NCBI GenBank assembly: GCA_964017235.1
Contig: OZ024929.1
Span: 157,527,609 to 157,591,608, forward strand
Reading direction: 5' to 3'
Length of the DNA stretch: 64,000 nt
DNA from: Sabellastarte sp. h YS-2021
Lineage: Eukaryota; Annelida; Polychaeta; Sabellida; Sabellidae
The notes under the pieces were generated by a model, which saw only the letters and a list, made by a program, of their open reading frames with translations, had not been told where the DNA came from and did no database searches. Positions 1-24,300 of this stretch are shown here, piece by piece; position 1 is the stretch's first letter; every line of letters begins with the position of its first letter. The translations under genes and the position numbers were made by a program.

Positions 1-139
1 AAGAGGGAAACAATGTTCTAAAAATAGCCAGTGCTTGAATAAAAGTGAAAACCTCAATTTCATAAAATGTACACATATATATATGTATATGCATAGATAA
101 ATATGGAAAGCTGACAAAGAATACACTGAAAAGGAATTA

Positions 140-12292
<12,153 letters not shown>

Positions 12293-12298
<6 letters not shown>

Positions 12299-12554
12299 TT
12301 GGAAATACTTTTGAGGATCCAGGTTGTAAATTAAATTCCACGAAGAATATACACAAATATTTCAACAAACTAAATCAGCAGTCTTTGTGTTACACAGGAA
12401 CATAAAGAACTAAAAGGCACTTTGCTCATTGGAAATAAAACAAAAAATATACACAACTACAACAAAACTGAAGACTGATAGCAGAAGAGCTATCTGCTGA
12501 GTAGCAGAGAAACTGAAGCTACTATGGCTAGTGTGAACAGCTATCCAGTAGAAT
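12293..12554 (-). CDS. elav: ELAV exon 1: 5' UTR plus start codons Met-Gln
   Basis: The minus strand reads ATG CAG (12298-12293) directly before a GTAATT donor, ending in phase 0. The next exon at 9499 starts in phase 0 with Ile-Thr-Ala, so the joined N-terminus would be [15 protein letters not shown]. The position -3 base is C, so the start context is only moderate. The 5' end near 12554 is a guess from a TATA-like and an initiator-like motif. Translation could instead begin at the in-frame ATG at 9460-9458, or come from a more distant first exon. Confidence 0.55.
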
Positions 12555-12582
12555 GGAGCTGAACAGATGTGCTGCTTTTATC
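12554..12582 (-). promoter_or_regulatory. Possible core promoter of the ELAV gene
   Basis: On the minus strand a GATAAAAG motif (12582-12575) lies about 26 nt upstream of CCATTCT, which fits the initiator consensus with A at 12554. The spacing is a little shorter than usual. Seen by eye only; weak support. Confidence 0.25.
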
Positions 12583-13462
12583 ATAATGAGCCTATGCATG
12601 CACACATGGGAATCTTGTTGATGTAGCTGGCATCAACAATTACACAGCCCCTGCCATCTACAACAGCCAATCAAAACCCTCCTCTCATCTACTCATCTTA
12701 CAAGGGGGCTATTGACTTTCTTTGGGTGGGCTGTCAATAATCAAGAGAAATCAATCTTAACATTTGTTTTGGAGTACCTATACATTTGAGACTCCAATTC
12801 CACATACATTTATTTAAGTCTTAGCAGATGGGGCAGCAAATTGAATGTTTTCATGTCAAACGAAAATACTTGTTACATTTTAATAGACATCAAAGAACTG
12901 TTCTCAAATTTCAGTTATCCTGGGTGGAATCTTAGAGTCACAATGCACTCATTTACATCACTATAAAGTTATCAAATCCTCACGAAAAATCATGCAAAAC
13001 AACTAAAACATCCTTGTAAAACTTAAATATTATTTTTATTTGTGTTACACATCAAACAGCAAAAGCATTTTTTTTGTGTGGGGAAAGTGACTTGTGGTTT
13101 ACTGTGTGATGTGAAAAATTTTTATAAAGCAATACAAGGCTGAAACACTTTGGAAATACATTTTCCTTATTCTGCGCAAATTGAATAGGATATTTTAATC
13201 TGGCAAATGATCATCTATTCAAAGTTGGGAGTTTTTCCATTATTTTTTAAAACCTAGCAGTCATTTATACTGTTCTAAACTATGAACAATCATAGTATCA
13301 ACAATATCAAACCAAACAAAAACAGCAAAAAAACTATTCTTTTTTTTAAAAAAAATACTCGAATTTGTTTCCAGTATAATTTAATGCAATGTAAAGATAG
13401 ATTTTTGTCAACTGGACAGGAACCACTGCATTGAGTCTTCCCTTGTCACTTACTGTAACCCC

Positions 13463-13596
13463 GGGGCTGAATTCACAAAAGGGATGAAGAGCAAGTTCAG
13501 CCAAAAATCAGCTCAAGCTCAGTTTAAACAGCTGTAAACTTGAGCTGATTTTTGGCTGAACTTGCACTTGATCTCTATTGTGAATACAGATTGCCA
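13463..13596. mobile_element. Short foldback MITE with GTATTCAC-type ends
   Basis: The element is almost one hairpin. GCAAGTTCAGCCAAAAATCA near 13491 is mirrored by its reverse complement near 13545-13564. Termini GAATTCACAA and TTGTGAATAC match the ends of the longer element at 24291-24957, as do the internal words CAAAAATCAGCTCAAG and GGGAT. It is read as a short member of the same non-autonomous DNA transposon family. The target duplication is not clear. Confidence 0.6.
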
Positions 13597-14548
13597 CTGG
13601 TAAGATTAGCTTCATCAAGTACTTCTAGTCACCTTTATTTCTTATTTTAAAAAAATGAAAAGCCATTGGCATTTTGGAAAATGGTTGAGAATATTCATAG
13701 TTTTATTAACCTCTGCCAAGTATCTAACAGGTTCACCTGGTACTTGAGTTGTCACCATGACTGATAATTAATAAAGTGGTCCTTAATCAAGACCTGTGAA
13801 CAGGCCATCCTAATTTCCCCACTGGATTTGATCCCACAACCAGAGGGCCAAGTGATCATTAATCAAGTTTCATAGGGCCCAATTATTTGTTGTTCCAATA
13901 ACTGTCAATGGAGTATGGTCCTCACAGTTCTTTTATGTGGTCATGCATGGCTACACTGACACCAATATCAAATGAACAGGTAAAGTGTCCACTGACTGGC
14001 CCTTTGTGCTGTCTGAATGATCCATCTTAACTAAGGTGTTCTTAAATGATGCAAGCATACCATATTTCCTGTAATTTTTCTTCCCGTGTCTGGCCTCATA
14101 ACTGAATCTGATACTGATATAGTGACACTAAAATTGAAGTGAATATACTGTACTCATTTTGTAAAAATTAAAAGAGGTTCTGTGACATCAATGTTTGTAA
14201 CGTACAGTACAGTAAACATTTAAAATTTTTCTATGAAACCAAGGCTTTAAAATATGAAATTTTTCTTTAAGAATGGTTACAGGTTTACCGTTACATTGAC
14301 CTTTTAAAGATTTAATGAACATTTTACCTTGAAAACAGATGATTTTATCTTAAAAGTTAGGTATTTCAGACAGCCACTGATTGTGTCCGGACACTTTGCG
14401 GAAACTTTAGTTAATTAATAGTAAATATATTACAGATGTCCTTTAACAAATTACCTGGAACGATTGTTACTTACTGATAAAACAGTGGATCAACATAAAG
14501 TCAAGGGAAAGTAGTAAATTATCTGACATTTCCAACAACACAACCTAC

Positions 14549-14566
14549 CTTTCCACGTGTGTCTGC
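14549..14566 (-). CDS. Candidate 18-nt microexon (hypothetical)
   Basis: On the minus strand TTCTTTCAG precedes GCAGACACACGTGGAAAG, which is followed by GTAGGT. The 18 nt give six codons (Ala-Asp-Thr-Arg-Gly-Lys). Upstream of ELAV exon 2 on the same strand, it could be an optional N-terminal microexon. Paired sites this close also occur by chance, so this is a lead rather than an annotation. Confidence 0.2.
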
Positions 14567-15758
14567 CTGAAAGAACCAGAAGGCTGAGTGAAAATATTGA
14601 GCAATTCACTAACTTTAACTGGTCCTACAGTGGCTCAACTTGCAGGGGAACCTCAAAATAGTTTCAAATAAAAATGTTGACAGTCTCAAATTGTTGCGTA
14701 GCGACATGGCGGGGAATGAAATTTAATGGAAAACTATCTGTATCATACAAAAATTTACCGACCACTCACTTTGGGCTAAAATTTTTAACACTACTGTGGG
14801 TTACTTTGAATTTTACCTCATTTTTTGAAAAAAAAAGTGTGTTGCAGTGATATGTGTTTATATTAACACTGTGTAATTTAAAAGTTACATAAGTTTAAAA
14901 TTAAGTTAACGTCACAGTTAGCGGAGTTCCCAAGCTTACGCTCATTGAAAAAGTTTAAATTTCCACTTATTACAATGACATTTACTTGAAAATCTCTTAG
15001 GACTATTTTAACATAGTGGTACATATGTCTGACGGTAAATAGGCTGTCTCAAATGAAAAGGAGATGAGACGGGGTCAAGAGGATTTTGAAAGGTTTTCCT
15101 TTTAATGAAAAAATGAATGGTCAGTTTATTAATTCATTTGTAATTCATTATTCTTATTCGGCTTTTTCCCTTATGGTTGCATTTATAAATATCTTTTAGC
15201 TGATTAAAAATAAGCAATTTGAATGGAGTAATAAATAATTTGTCTAAAGTAAAAGATCTAATGTGGGGGGTACCCATTATTTCACATTGCACAAATGCCA
15301 GCTGTGTATCAAAGTCACGTCCTACAGAAGACGAGGGGCCTTTTGTTTTATAGAGTTGAATATTGCCATTTTCACTCCAATGTGCAGACAAAGTAGGACA
15401 CATCAGGAACATCTGAATACAGGATCAGCACCACACAACCATCACATGCACAACAGTCCCCCCCAACCACCCAGACCAAGAAGAAAGTCCCAAAACCTCT
15501 GGATTTTGCCATAGAAATGCCAAAGGAAAAACTAGATTGGGCCAACTCGGCGCCAACATATCCCCAGACAGGTCATCACTCACGCCACAGGTTTTGATCG
15601 GGAATTTTTTAAAACATAATTACCCATTATTATATGAACTTCAGCACATCAATCTACTCTGTTTATATCTCCCCAAGGAAGATGGTGTATCCCCAGACGC
15701 CGAATACATAACTCAAATTATATTTTCAATCTTCCTGCAATGATAACTCTAAACCTAT

Positions 15759-15990
15759 TTTCAAAGTATTTAAATGATCGATGATTGAATGTCCATTCTA
15801 AAATAATAATCCCAAAAGTGCATATCTGTTTCTATATTTGTTGACAAATAAAATATTATTTTTAACTCAACTCATCATATTTTTCAATCTTCCTTCAAAG
15901 TATTTAAATGATTGATGATTCAATGTCCATTCTAAAATTCATAATCCCAAAAGCGCATATCTGTTTCTATATTTGTTCACAAATAAAATA
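15759..15990. repeat. Tandem duplication, about 130-bp period
   Basis: CAAAGTATTTAAATGAT and the following ~100 bp (15759-15858) recur at 15895-15990, including CAATGTCCATTCTAAAAT or a close variant and GCATATCTGTTTCTATATTT. Non-coding. Confidence 0.75.
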
Positions 15991-16162
15991 TTATTTAAAA
16001 AAAAATTATTTATATTATTATTTTATTATATTATTTTTAGAATTTGCAAATTGTTTTCAGTTATTCATTTCCTCTATACCTATATATGTGGTCCATATAT
16101 ATGCAACCTAAATATGTGACACAATCTCAGTTCTGACTCCCCTTTGTGTTACATGTAATGAA

Positions 16163-16204
16163 GCCCACCACCTCCCACCCCCACCCCCACCCCTCTCCCC
16201 TTCT
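16163..16204. repeat. C-rich tract
   Basis: A CCACCCCCACCCCC-type tract on the plus strand. A G-rich stretch (GGTGGGTGGGGGGAATC) follows at about 16325-16341, so the two could pair or each could form a quadruplex-like structure. Confidence 0.6.
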
Positions 16205-16739
16205 CCACACCTCTCTCACTATTACACAAGATCTGCAACCCCATTGAGTTCTTTGTTTCTCATCTGATATCATTAAATACCTTTGTTTATTTAGTGTCAC
16301 TCAATATAGCTGGAGGTCCCAGAGGTGGGTGGGGGGAATCCGGGTGGGGGATGTGGGTTGAGCATAAATGGTAAACAAACAATCTATATAAAAGGGGTAC
16401 TCAAATACAAAAAGAATTGAGAATTTTAAGTATGTGATTATCAACTGAAATGAGTTCATAACTGTAGGAGCTGTGCCAAAATTAACTGAGGCAAGTTGAA
16501 TAAAACTGGGCTAGTTGAGGGTTAAAAATCCCCTAGTTTTACTACATAAGGATATAATTTCATTAATATTGGGACTTAAAGCTCACTTAAAGTGTCCATT
16601 TTGCCTACTTGAATATGTTTAACCAGTTTCATTTTAAAAAGTGAAAAACTCAGCAAGCAGAGGTATAACACACAAAAATAAGTTCTTAAAAGACTAAGAT
16701 AGCCATAACATTATTAATATTCAAAATTTAAATAGACAG

Positions 16740-18620
16740 GCATTTCCTTTTAAAAATTCAAAGATTTCAGCTCTATAACCCACATAGTTTGACAGTTACT
16801 GGGCTTTAAAGTGGCATAATATCCATAAATTGGGTTTCTGTGGGCATTTTACAATTGTTAAAGAGACCTTAGCAATTAAACTACAGATCTGAAACTTTTT
16901 GGGGGACATACATAACAAACAAAAATTATATATAATACAGTTTAAGACTTGTCACACTAAGCATTTCCAAATAACGGCAAAATACGGAAAAAATGTCAAA
17001 ACAGGCACTTGGGCGAGTGTCTATGGCCCTCATACACAGGTTAAATGTCTACTAAAAACCTTGATTTTCGGCATATGTAAAAAGGACATAATAATGCATT
17101 CCCAGATGGGATTTCAGCTCCATCAATCACATAGTTTAACAGTTACAGGGCTTAAAGGTGGTAAAAAGTCCAAATATTGGGTCATTGTGGGCCTTTTAGA
17201 GATCTCGATGTGGCTTTCAAATTAAAGCTTCAGACTTAAAATTTGTTACATACTAAGATTACACATAGAATATGTATCTAATAAAGTTTGAAACTTCTCA
17301 GACTTACCATTTCCAAGTTACAGAGCAAAATATGTGAAAAATGTCTTAAAAGGGTCACTCAGGTGGGTGTTTAAGGTCCTCATACACAGGTTAAATGTCT
17401 ACTTGAAGCCTTGATTTTTGGCACATGTAAAAAGAACATAATAATGTATTCCCAGATGAGATTTCAGCTCTATCAGTCACATAGTTTAACAGTCACAGGC
17501 CTTAAAATTGGCAAAAAGTCCAAATACTGGGTCTTTATGGGGCCTTCTAGAGACCTAAATGTGGCCTTCAAATTAAAGCTTCAGACTTAAAATTTGTCAC
17601 ATACTAAGATTACACATAGAATATGCATCTAATACAGTTTGAAACTTCTTAGACTTACCATTTCCAAGTTACAGGGAAAAATATGTGAAAAATGTCTAAA
17701 AATGGTCACTCGGGTGGGGATTTATGGTCCTCATACACAGGTTAAATGTCTTCTTAAAGCCTTAATTTTTGGCACATATAAAAATAACATACTAATATCT
17801 TCTCAGATAGGATTTGAGCTCTATCAGTCACATAGTTTGACAGTCACAGGGCTTAAAAGTAGCAAAAAGTCCAAATATTGGGTCTTTGGGAGCCTTTTAG
17901 AGACCTCAATTTGACCTTCAAAATTAAAGCTTCAGACTTAAAATCTGTTACATACTAAGATTACACACAGAATATATATCTAATACAGTTTGAAACTTCT
18001 CAGACTTACCATTTCCAAGTTACAGGGAAAAAGATGTGAAAAATGTCTTATAAGGGTCACTCGGGTGGGTGTTTATGGTCCTGATACACAGGTTAACTGT
18101 CTATTAAAGGCCTAAATGTTGGGCCACATATAAGAAAACACATAGATATATTCCCAGATGATATTTAACTTAGATGAGAGACATAGTTTGAAAGCTACAG
18201 TGCTTGAAAGTGGCAAAAAGTGCATAAATTGGGTCTCTGTGGGCACTTTTGAGACCTTAAGTTGACCCCTTTGGGTAAACCTACAGCCCTAAAATTTTCT
18301 ACAGACAAGGATTACATATCAAAGTTATACCTAGCGCAGTTTGAGACTCAACAGAATTATCACTTCCAAATTATAGGGCAAAATATGTGAAAAGTATAGC
18401 AAAAAATCCCTAAGTGGGGGTATTTATGGGCCTCAAACACAATTTTCTCCTCAACTTAAAGTCATGATTTTCGGCACATGTACTAAGAACATATTAATGT
18501 GTTGTCAGGTAAAATTTCAGCCAGCTGAACATCATAGTTTGTGACCTACAGGGCTCTAAGTGGCCAAAAGTGCAATTTCTGACCTTAAGGTGGCCATAAG
18601 TTCTTTTTTACTGGGAGTTT
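16740..18620. repeat. Satellite array, ~350-bp unit, five to six diverged copies
   Basis: A block with TTTCAGCTCTATCAGTCAC, then CATAGTTT.ACAG and AAAAAGTCCAAATA.TGGGTC, recurs with starts near 16766, 17107, 17458, 17811, 18161 and 18510, a period of 341-353 bp. The three central units are the most alike and the outer ones more decayed. The open frames at 16899-17225 and 17639-17914 resemble each other only because they lie in adjacent repeats; they are not genes. Confidence 0.9.
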
Positions 18621-18731
18621 AAGGTCACCTTAAAATAGGGATCTTCCTTTGGGCACCCTTAACATGTGTACCAAGTTTGAAAAACAAATATTAATTTGTT
18701 TTTGAGTTATCGCGTCCACAAGGAAATTTCT

Positions 18732-18732
<1 letters not shown>

Positions 18733-18770
<38 letters not shown>
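18733..18770. repeat. (CGG)n microsatellite, about 12.7 units
   Basis: A pure CGG run directly follows a segment reading ATCGCGTCCACAAGGAAATT. It abruptly interrupts AT-rich DNA. Confidence 0.95.
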
Positions 18771-18771
<1 letters not shown>

Positions 18772-18787
18772 GACGGACCTGAATCCA

Positions 18788-18817
18788 ATATATCCCCGAC
18801 TTTCGTCTGGGGATATA
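18788..18817. repeat. Hairpin TATCCCC...GGGGATA at end of satellite-bearing element
   Basis: TATATCCCC is followed by GACTTTCGTC and then TGGGGATATA, giving a stem with a short loop. I recall a GGC/ACGG tract plus TATCCCC hairpin as a common end of dispersed repeats in bivalve genomes. Related TATCCCCAGAC words occur at 15559 and 15690, suggesting one composite element of about 3.2 kb. Confidence 0.55.
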
Positions 18818-18879
18818 ATAAAGGATGTTACAACAACCTCTTGGTTTAGTTAATACAAAGTGACATTCCACCTCCCCAA

Positions 18880-19276
18880 TACTTTTTGAGGATGCCCCCA
18901 GAGTTTTTGATGTCTTTCATGAGTGGATCGATCACTGTCTGAAGCAGAAAGCCACGAATTTCAGGCAGACTTTAGAAGAGGACTTTAATCTGACATACAA
19001 ATCATTGGGTTATCACTGGGAGGTGGGATTTACCACTACATGTAAATTCATCCCTCATTTCTGCAGGGCCATCCTTGATGAATTCCAAGAAGAGTACTTG
19101 ACATATCCTACAGTAGTATATAGGGAGCAGGCTCCCATTTCTAAAGAACGGAGGCAACAAAAGATGTTGCCTCTATAGATGGGAAGCATATCACCACAAA
19201 GATGCCTACCAGATTTGGGAGCGAATGTTACATTTCCAAGAGCTTCTTTTTCCTTGGTTCTTCTAGCCATGGTTGA
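18880..19276 (+). pseudogene. PIF/Harbinger-type (DDE_Tnp_4) transposase remnant
   Basis: Three plus-strand frames join to resemble a Harbinger nuclease. The first gives YFLRMPPEFLMSFM. The second gives LGYHWEVGFTTTCKFIPHFC and RAILDEFQEEYL. The third gives IDGKHITTKMPTRFGSECY followed by ISKSFFFLG. IDGKH carries the first catalytic Asp of the family. In-frame stops (TGA near 18940, TAG near 19174), frame changes and loss of the C-terminal half make it non-functional. Confidence 0.75.
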
Positions 19277-19479
19277 GGTGGACTAGAGATTTCTTTGGGA
19301 AAATGTTGGGTCCAGTGGATCTTCATCACCAGTGGAGCTTCATCTAATGTGTCACAAGTGTAATGTATAGCCCTTTTTCATGGCTGTTCCAAGAAAAAAA
19401 AACTGACGTGTTTGCCTTTGTCATGACAACCTTATACTTCATCTCCATCTTTCTATTGTTAGCTGATGTCCGCATGCCA

Positions 19480-19636
19480 CTCACTCAACCACTGAGCCAA
19501 CTACTTTCTAATTTAGTCTCACTCTCCCAATCACTCACCCAACCACTTAAACACTCTCCAAATCACTCATTACTCAACCACACTTTCAATCACTCACATA
19601 ATTATTGATTCACTCATTTAATCACTCACTCACACT
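19480..19636. repeat. Degenerate CACTCA/AACCACT simple repeat
   Basis: Imperfect runs of ACTCAACCACT and TCACTCACTCACAC over about 150 bp, next to the Harbinger remnant. The 81-codon open frame over it is an artefact of the repeat. Confidence 0.7.
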
Positions 19637-20170
19637 TTATGTACTTGTATGTATGAATGGGATATGTTTTTGTTTGGATGGTGCAATGTTTAGTTATTTG
19701 TGGCTTTTTACACAAGTAGCTGATTAATTATTTTGGAAATATTGGGTTGGTCCTAAGAAGGGCCTTTAGTTTTTGTATGACAACTTTGGAAGAGGTGGTG
19801 TGCTGCTACTGCTGGTCAACTGGTGTGTATTGTTGTGGTCTGTGGAGCTGCCGGCAGCTCATGACTGACAGAATGTTCCAAAAAAGCTTGACAGGCCTGA
19901 GATATTGTGTGCTTATCATTTTCCATGGCCAAAGTGCCAGTCAGTGGATGTAAGTTCTTGGTTGGGCTTATTGTCAAACACTTGTCTTGATCTCCCTGGC
20001 ACTTGGTCAGCCAATATGAGATAGGAAATATGCTATGTTCCTGCATGACTGACCCGATGGCTGTTGTGTTATGCTAACACCTTGGCTTGTACTTGTTGGA
20101 GAACCTTGTTTGTTGATAGTTGAAGCAGCTGTGTTTCTGGACTTGTATGTACTCCACAAGAGCAGCAGCT

Positions 20171-20388
20171 GGCTGTTGTGGCAGTGGTAACACCGCAGTG
20201 GTAACACTTCTGCCTCCCACGAACCCCATACCCTATGTGGAAAGTTGGTAGTTGCTTTCCGATGGTCCGCAGTTTACAGTACAGAACCTTCACCAAATGT
20301 ACTGATTTTTTCTGGCAATAAAACTACCTATCGTGATATGACCTATACAGTGTTGAAAGTGATGTTAAAACCCAAATAAATAAATAAC
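20171..20388 (+). mobile_element. tRNA-derived SINE (family 1), plus strand
   Basis: It contains GTGGTAACACTTCTGCCTCCC, GGTAGTTGCTTTCCGATGGT, CAGTTTACAGTACAGAACC and a tail TATACAGTGTTGAAAGTGATG ending in AAATAAATAAATAA. The same blocks occur inverted at 59376-59624. The B box is degraded in this copy. Confidence 0.7.
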
Positions 20389-20702
20389 ACTAATATGCCA
20401 AAAGTGAAATTTAATGAGATTTTAATCCTGGGACTAAAAATTTCCCATTTCAGATATTGTAGTGTCATGTTGGCAAGTTTCACAGGTTTGTATCTTATGT
20501 CAAAACCAGGTTACCACTTAAGAACAGAATAACATTAATATGTCTAAATAAAAGTTCCACCTATACAAATGTCAAATGCGAAGTTGTAATCTTGCACAAT
20601 ATTTGACTTACAATAACAACTTATTTCTTGCCATGATGACATAGCCTATCTTGAAATAATGACTTATATATTGTTAATGACTTGTAGGAGATAATAATGT
20701 CC

Positions 20703-20806
20703 ATAATGACCTAGTGGTTTAGCATCCAATCAGTGGCTGTCGCTTATGCTTTAGCTTAATTCTCACATGTGACAATGACTGACTGTTGAACAGGACGTAA
20801 AATCAG
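20703..20806 (+). mobile_element. SINE-like fragment (family 3 tail)
   Basis: A-box-like TAGTGGTTTAGCATC and a 3' tail GACTGTTGAACAGGACGTAAAA, which resembles GCCGTTGAATGGGATGTAAAAA at about 26415. Diverged; moderate support. Confidence 0.45.
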
Positions 20807-21321
20807 AATATTAACATTGTAAGTCATAATTATGAGATATGCTATGCTGTATTAGCTTTTAATAACAACTAAGTATGTGTATCATTATAATGACATATCT
20901 TGATAAAACGACTTAGCTGATGCAACTAAAACAACTTGTATCTTATTATAAGAGTTTAAGGGTTTTTTTCACTTTATTGGCCCTTACAGGATTTCATAGA
21001 TTTATTATAATAAAATCTCTACATTTTGCAACTGTAAAGGGGTTTCCTTGTGCATATGTGTCAATCTGGAAACTTTAAATTTTTGTATAAATTAAATTCT
21101 TTCATCTTCGTGAAAAAAGACAACAAAATCATCAGAAGTGTTTTGTTAGATAAAATGAAAAAGTAAAAATGTACATCCACACAGACCTCTTTATAATGGT
21201 CTCTAAATTAACCCACTGTAGTAATTCATAATGTTTGTTTAAGTCCGGGTCGAATTCCTCAATTTGATTGTTGGCGTTCTCACTGAGCAAGTTTTGACGA
21301 GGTGCAATAGTTCTCTATTTT

Positions 21322-21326
21322 CATTG
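21322..21326 (+). promoter_or_regulatory. Inverted CCAAT box upstream of AGBL4 start
   Basis: ATTGG (CCAAT on the minus strand) lies 25 bp before the AGBL4 ATG, within TTCATTGGTTAC. No TATA box is obvious. The 5' UTR must be short or start elsewhere, so this may not be a functional site. Confidence 0.3.
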
Positions 21327-21350
21327 GTTACCAGTTTAGACACAACAAAC

Positions 21351-21375
21351 ATGGCGGACAAGAAGAACGACTCAG
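21351..21375 (+). CDS. AGBL4: AGBL4 exon 1 (start)
   Basis: ATG in strong context (A at -3, G at +4) encodes MADKKNDS and the first base of a Gly codon, then GTTTGT. The phase-1 end matches exon 2 5.8 kb downstream. No family motif is in these eight residues, so the exon rests on start context, donor, phase and position. Confidence 0.75.
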
Positions 21376-24300
21376 GTTTGTTTATAGTTGCTTAGAGATA
21401 AATTTTATTTAGCATGAGGCATATTTTTATTTTAAAGATAATGACAACGTGTAATTCTAAAAGTTACCGTGCCACTACAGAAATTAAACATGTAATGACG
21501 TTTAACTGGATGACTGTTCACATTTTACCCCCTTACTTAGGGCTGTTTTCGTATGCTTGGTTCCCTTATTTTCGACCGGTGAAATATGCAATTAATATTT
21601 ATTTTTAGGTGTATCTGTAAGTGTAATTTTAACTTCGTCATCCAAGCGTGCAGTGAAGATATTATTCTTCTGTATTGTCATATGTTACACCACATTTCGT
21701 ATTTTATTTTCGACGAGGTTATGTCCCGGGACGTCCCGATATGTAACATATTGGCTATATGTCGGGAAGTGCTAAATTGTGAGAACTGAGAATTGCTTCA
21801 TCCAGGGAAGTGCTTTATATCAAAGGAGGCCTTGCAATATTTTACAAAATGAAAAACATCAAAAAAGATCAAATACTTTAAGCTCAGAATTCACGGCAGT
21901 AGCACCAACTCATTAATATTCATGAGAAGATGTGAGGTGACAGATTTCGCGGGCTTTTCTAACAGTATTTTATGAAATAGTACTTCAATGAAGATCAAAT
22001 AACTTAAACTTGAGAATTCACGGCAGTAGCATCAACTCATCAATATTCATGAGAAGATATGAGGTCACGGATTTCCCGGGTTTTTCTAACATTATAAAAT
22101 GTAATTAAACTTCAATATTTTACAAACTGAAAGCCTAAAAAAGATCAAATACTTTAAACTCAGAACTCACTGCAGTAGTACTAAATCATTACGTAATTTT
22201 CATGAGAAGATATGAGGTAGCAGATTTCCCAAAAATACTTTATAAAATGGCAGCTTCTATGAAACTCAAGAATTCATGGTGGTAGCATCAACTCATTAAT
22301 ATTCATGAAAAGATATGAGGTCACAGATTTCCCGGAAAACTGACAATAAAAAATCAACCAATGAAATTAGTTCCCGACATTTAGCCAGTAATTTACATAT
22401 CAGGATGTCCCGTGATTTAACCACTGCGTTTTATTTTTCAGAGTGTCTTCGGAACCGACGAGGACGGGTCACAATTCTTTTGATTTTAGAACCGTCACGT
22501 TCATATTATAACTATTTGATATGTGGCTGTTGAATATAAAGCATGCTGTCGATGAAAATAGATACATAAAACCAGGAAACCAGTCTACTTTTCATCTGCA
22601 AACGTGATTAATTTCAATAACCAATGAAATAATTTGTTAATGAAACCTCACTTGATACCAAGTTTTACAAAGTTTGTATATTTTTCTACAAAATAGCTTC
22701 AAAACTAAAGATATTCTAAAATGTCATGTTAGAATAGAAATTTTGCGGTTCCGATTTTGTTATGAAAACATTTATAAAATATATCAAGGGTAAAGACATT
22801 TTTCTTTAAAACGGGCCTTAATATGCAAATAATTTGTGAGCCATTTCCATTGGCGGTTCTGAAAGGGATTGTTTTCCGATCCGTCAGTGACTGTTCTGAA
22901 GCCACAGTGTTTATTTTTGATCTAGCCTTATGGTCGATGGTCCAGTTTTCGTGCTAGCACTAGTTTTCGTGTGTTTGCTGCATATTTAACAATATCTCAG
23001 CCAATATAAAACGAACTTTCTTCAAATAAAACTGACAAAATCTACTGTAATTTTTCTTTAAAATGATACATTTATCATTTCTGTAGTTCAATCAGGTACT
23101 TGGATATCACTTGTCAAACTCTTTTAGTCTTTATTTTGGGTTCATGTAATGGTTTGTGTGGAAATAAATTTTTATCCATGCAATGTGAAATTTTGTTTAT
23201 CTTTAATTGCTTGTAAATCTGTCAATACATAACCAATTTTTACAATTAAAACATCATTGGAAAGATTATTGCGTAGAGTTCAACGGTTATGTCTTTGTTT
23301 TGTATAGTATGGTGCAAAAATTATTTAATTTTTAAAGTTTCTGAAATAACCAACAGATAGCATGAAAACTGGGTCAGTAACCCTGTGACATATAACCTGT
23401 GACATTCTAAATTAAATGAATGCAACATACATTTTTTAGCATTTTTGTGGACATTGTCTTCATAATTCAGCATAAATAATGCCTGAAGTATTTTATAGTT
23501 GTGGAGAACTTAATGTAAACTTGTTTTATCACATACTTTATTGATATTTTTTATTAAGTAGCATGATTACTGGTGCAACTGACATACATCTTGATTATTC
23601 GCGAGTTTTAACGTTTTAGTTACGAGCTTATTTCACGCCTAAATATTTTATTTTGCAGCAATTTGGATGTGTTTTATAAAACTATAAATACCAAAGCACC
23701 ATTTAATGTTATAAAAAGTGAAAGTAGATGCTATTATATCCAAGAAAAACGGCGATACTCGAATCAACAAGACCCTCGAATCAAGGATGCTTGACTATAA
23801 TAACAGCCTGGGCTTTTCTATTTATGTCTTTTCATTATGGTGTCATTTCAGGTCAATGATAGTTAACATTTTGGATAATGGTGGTGGCCCTAGTTTATGT
23901 AAAGACACAGTTACACAGTAAATTTCCAATGTAAATGATCGGGTTCACAGTTCTTTTATGTTATTTTGATACTAGACCGAGTTTCTGTCCCATCGTGCAT
24001 TGTTGTTGATATTTCTGATGGTACACAATGGCGAGGGACAGAGCTCCCATGTACTTGTTTTCTGTGTAAATTTTGAATGGCATATTTGTACACATATTGG
24101 CACAAATATAAAGTGTTATTTGCATTCTTTGAGCTACATATATGTGCCGTTCACTAATATTTAATACCTATCCAGCTGCCATGAATAAATTTCTACATAT
24201 TTATGAAATGTAAACTAACTTCACCAACCTTTTCTGCTGCCATAAATGTATGTTAGAGTAATGTCTGAAATGTTTTCTAAATATATTTACCTGGGCCCGT

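Larger units (their letters stand above)
12600..21350. other. Intergenic region between divergent ELAV and AGBL4 genes
   Basis: About 8.8 kb between the presumed ELAV 5' end and the AGBL4 start codon. It must hold the regulatory DNA of both genes. Recognisable contents are a foldback MITE (13463-13596), a satellite array (16740-18620), a Harbinger remnant (18880-19276) and SINE fragments (20171-20388, 20703-20806). The 12600-13460 and 13600-15550 stretches show nothing else beyond one candidate microexon (14549-14566). Confidence 0.7.

Noticed and set aside
16899..17914. Two similar plus-strand open frames that look like a small gene family
   Set aside because: They are the same part of neighbouring 350-bp satellite units; other units carry stops and frameshifts.
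19055..19270. Minus-strand 71-codon open frame
   Set aside because: Shadow of the plus-strand Harbinger remnant, whose conserved IDGKH and PTRFGS blocks are on the other strand.
19480..19636. CRISPR-like regular repeats of ACTCA
   Set aside because: Simple degenerate microsatellite in a eukaryotic genome; no spacer structure.
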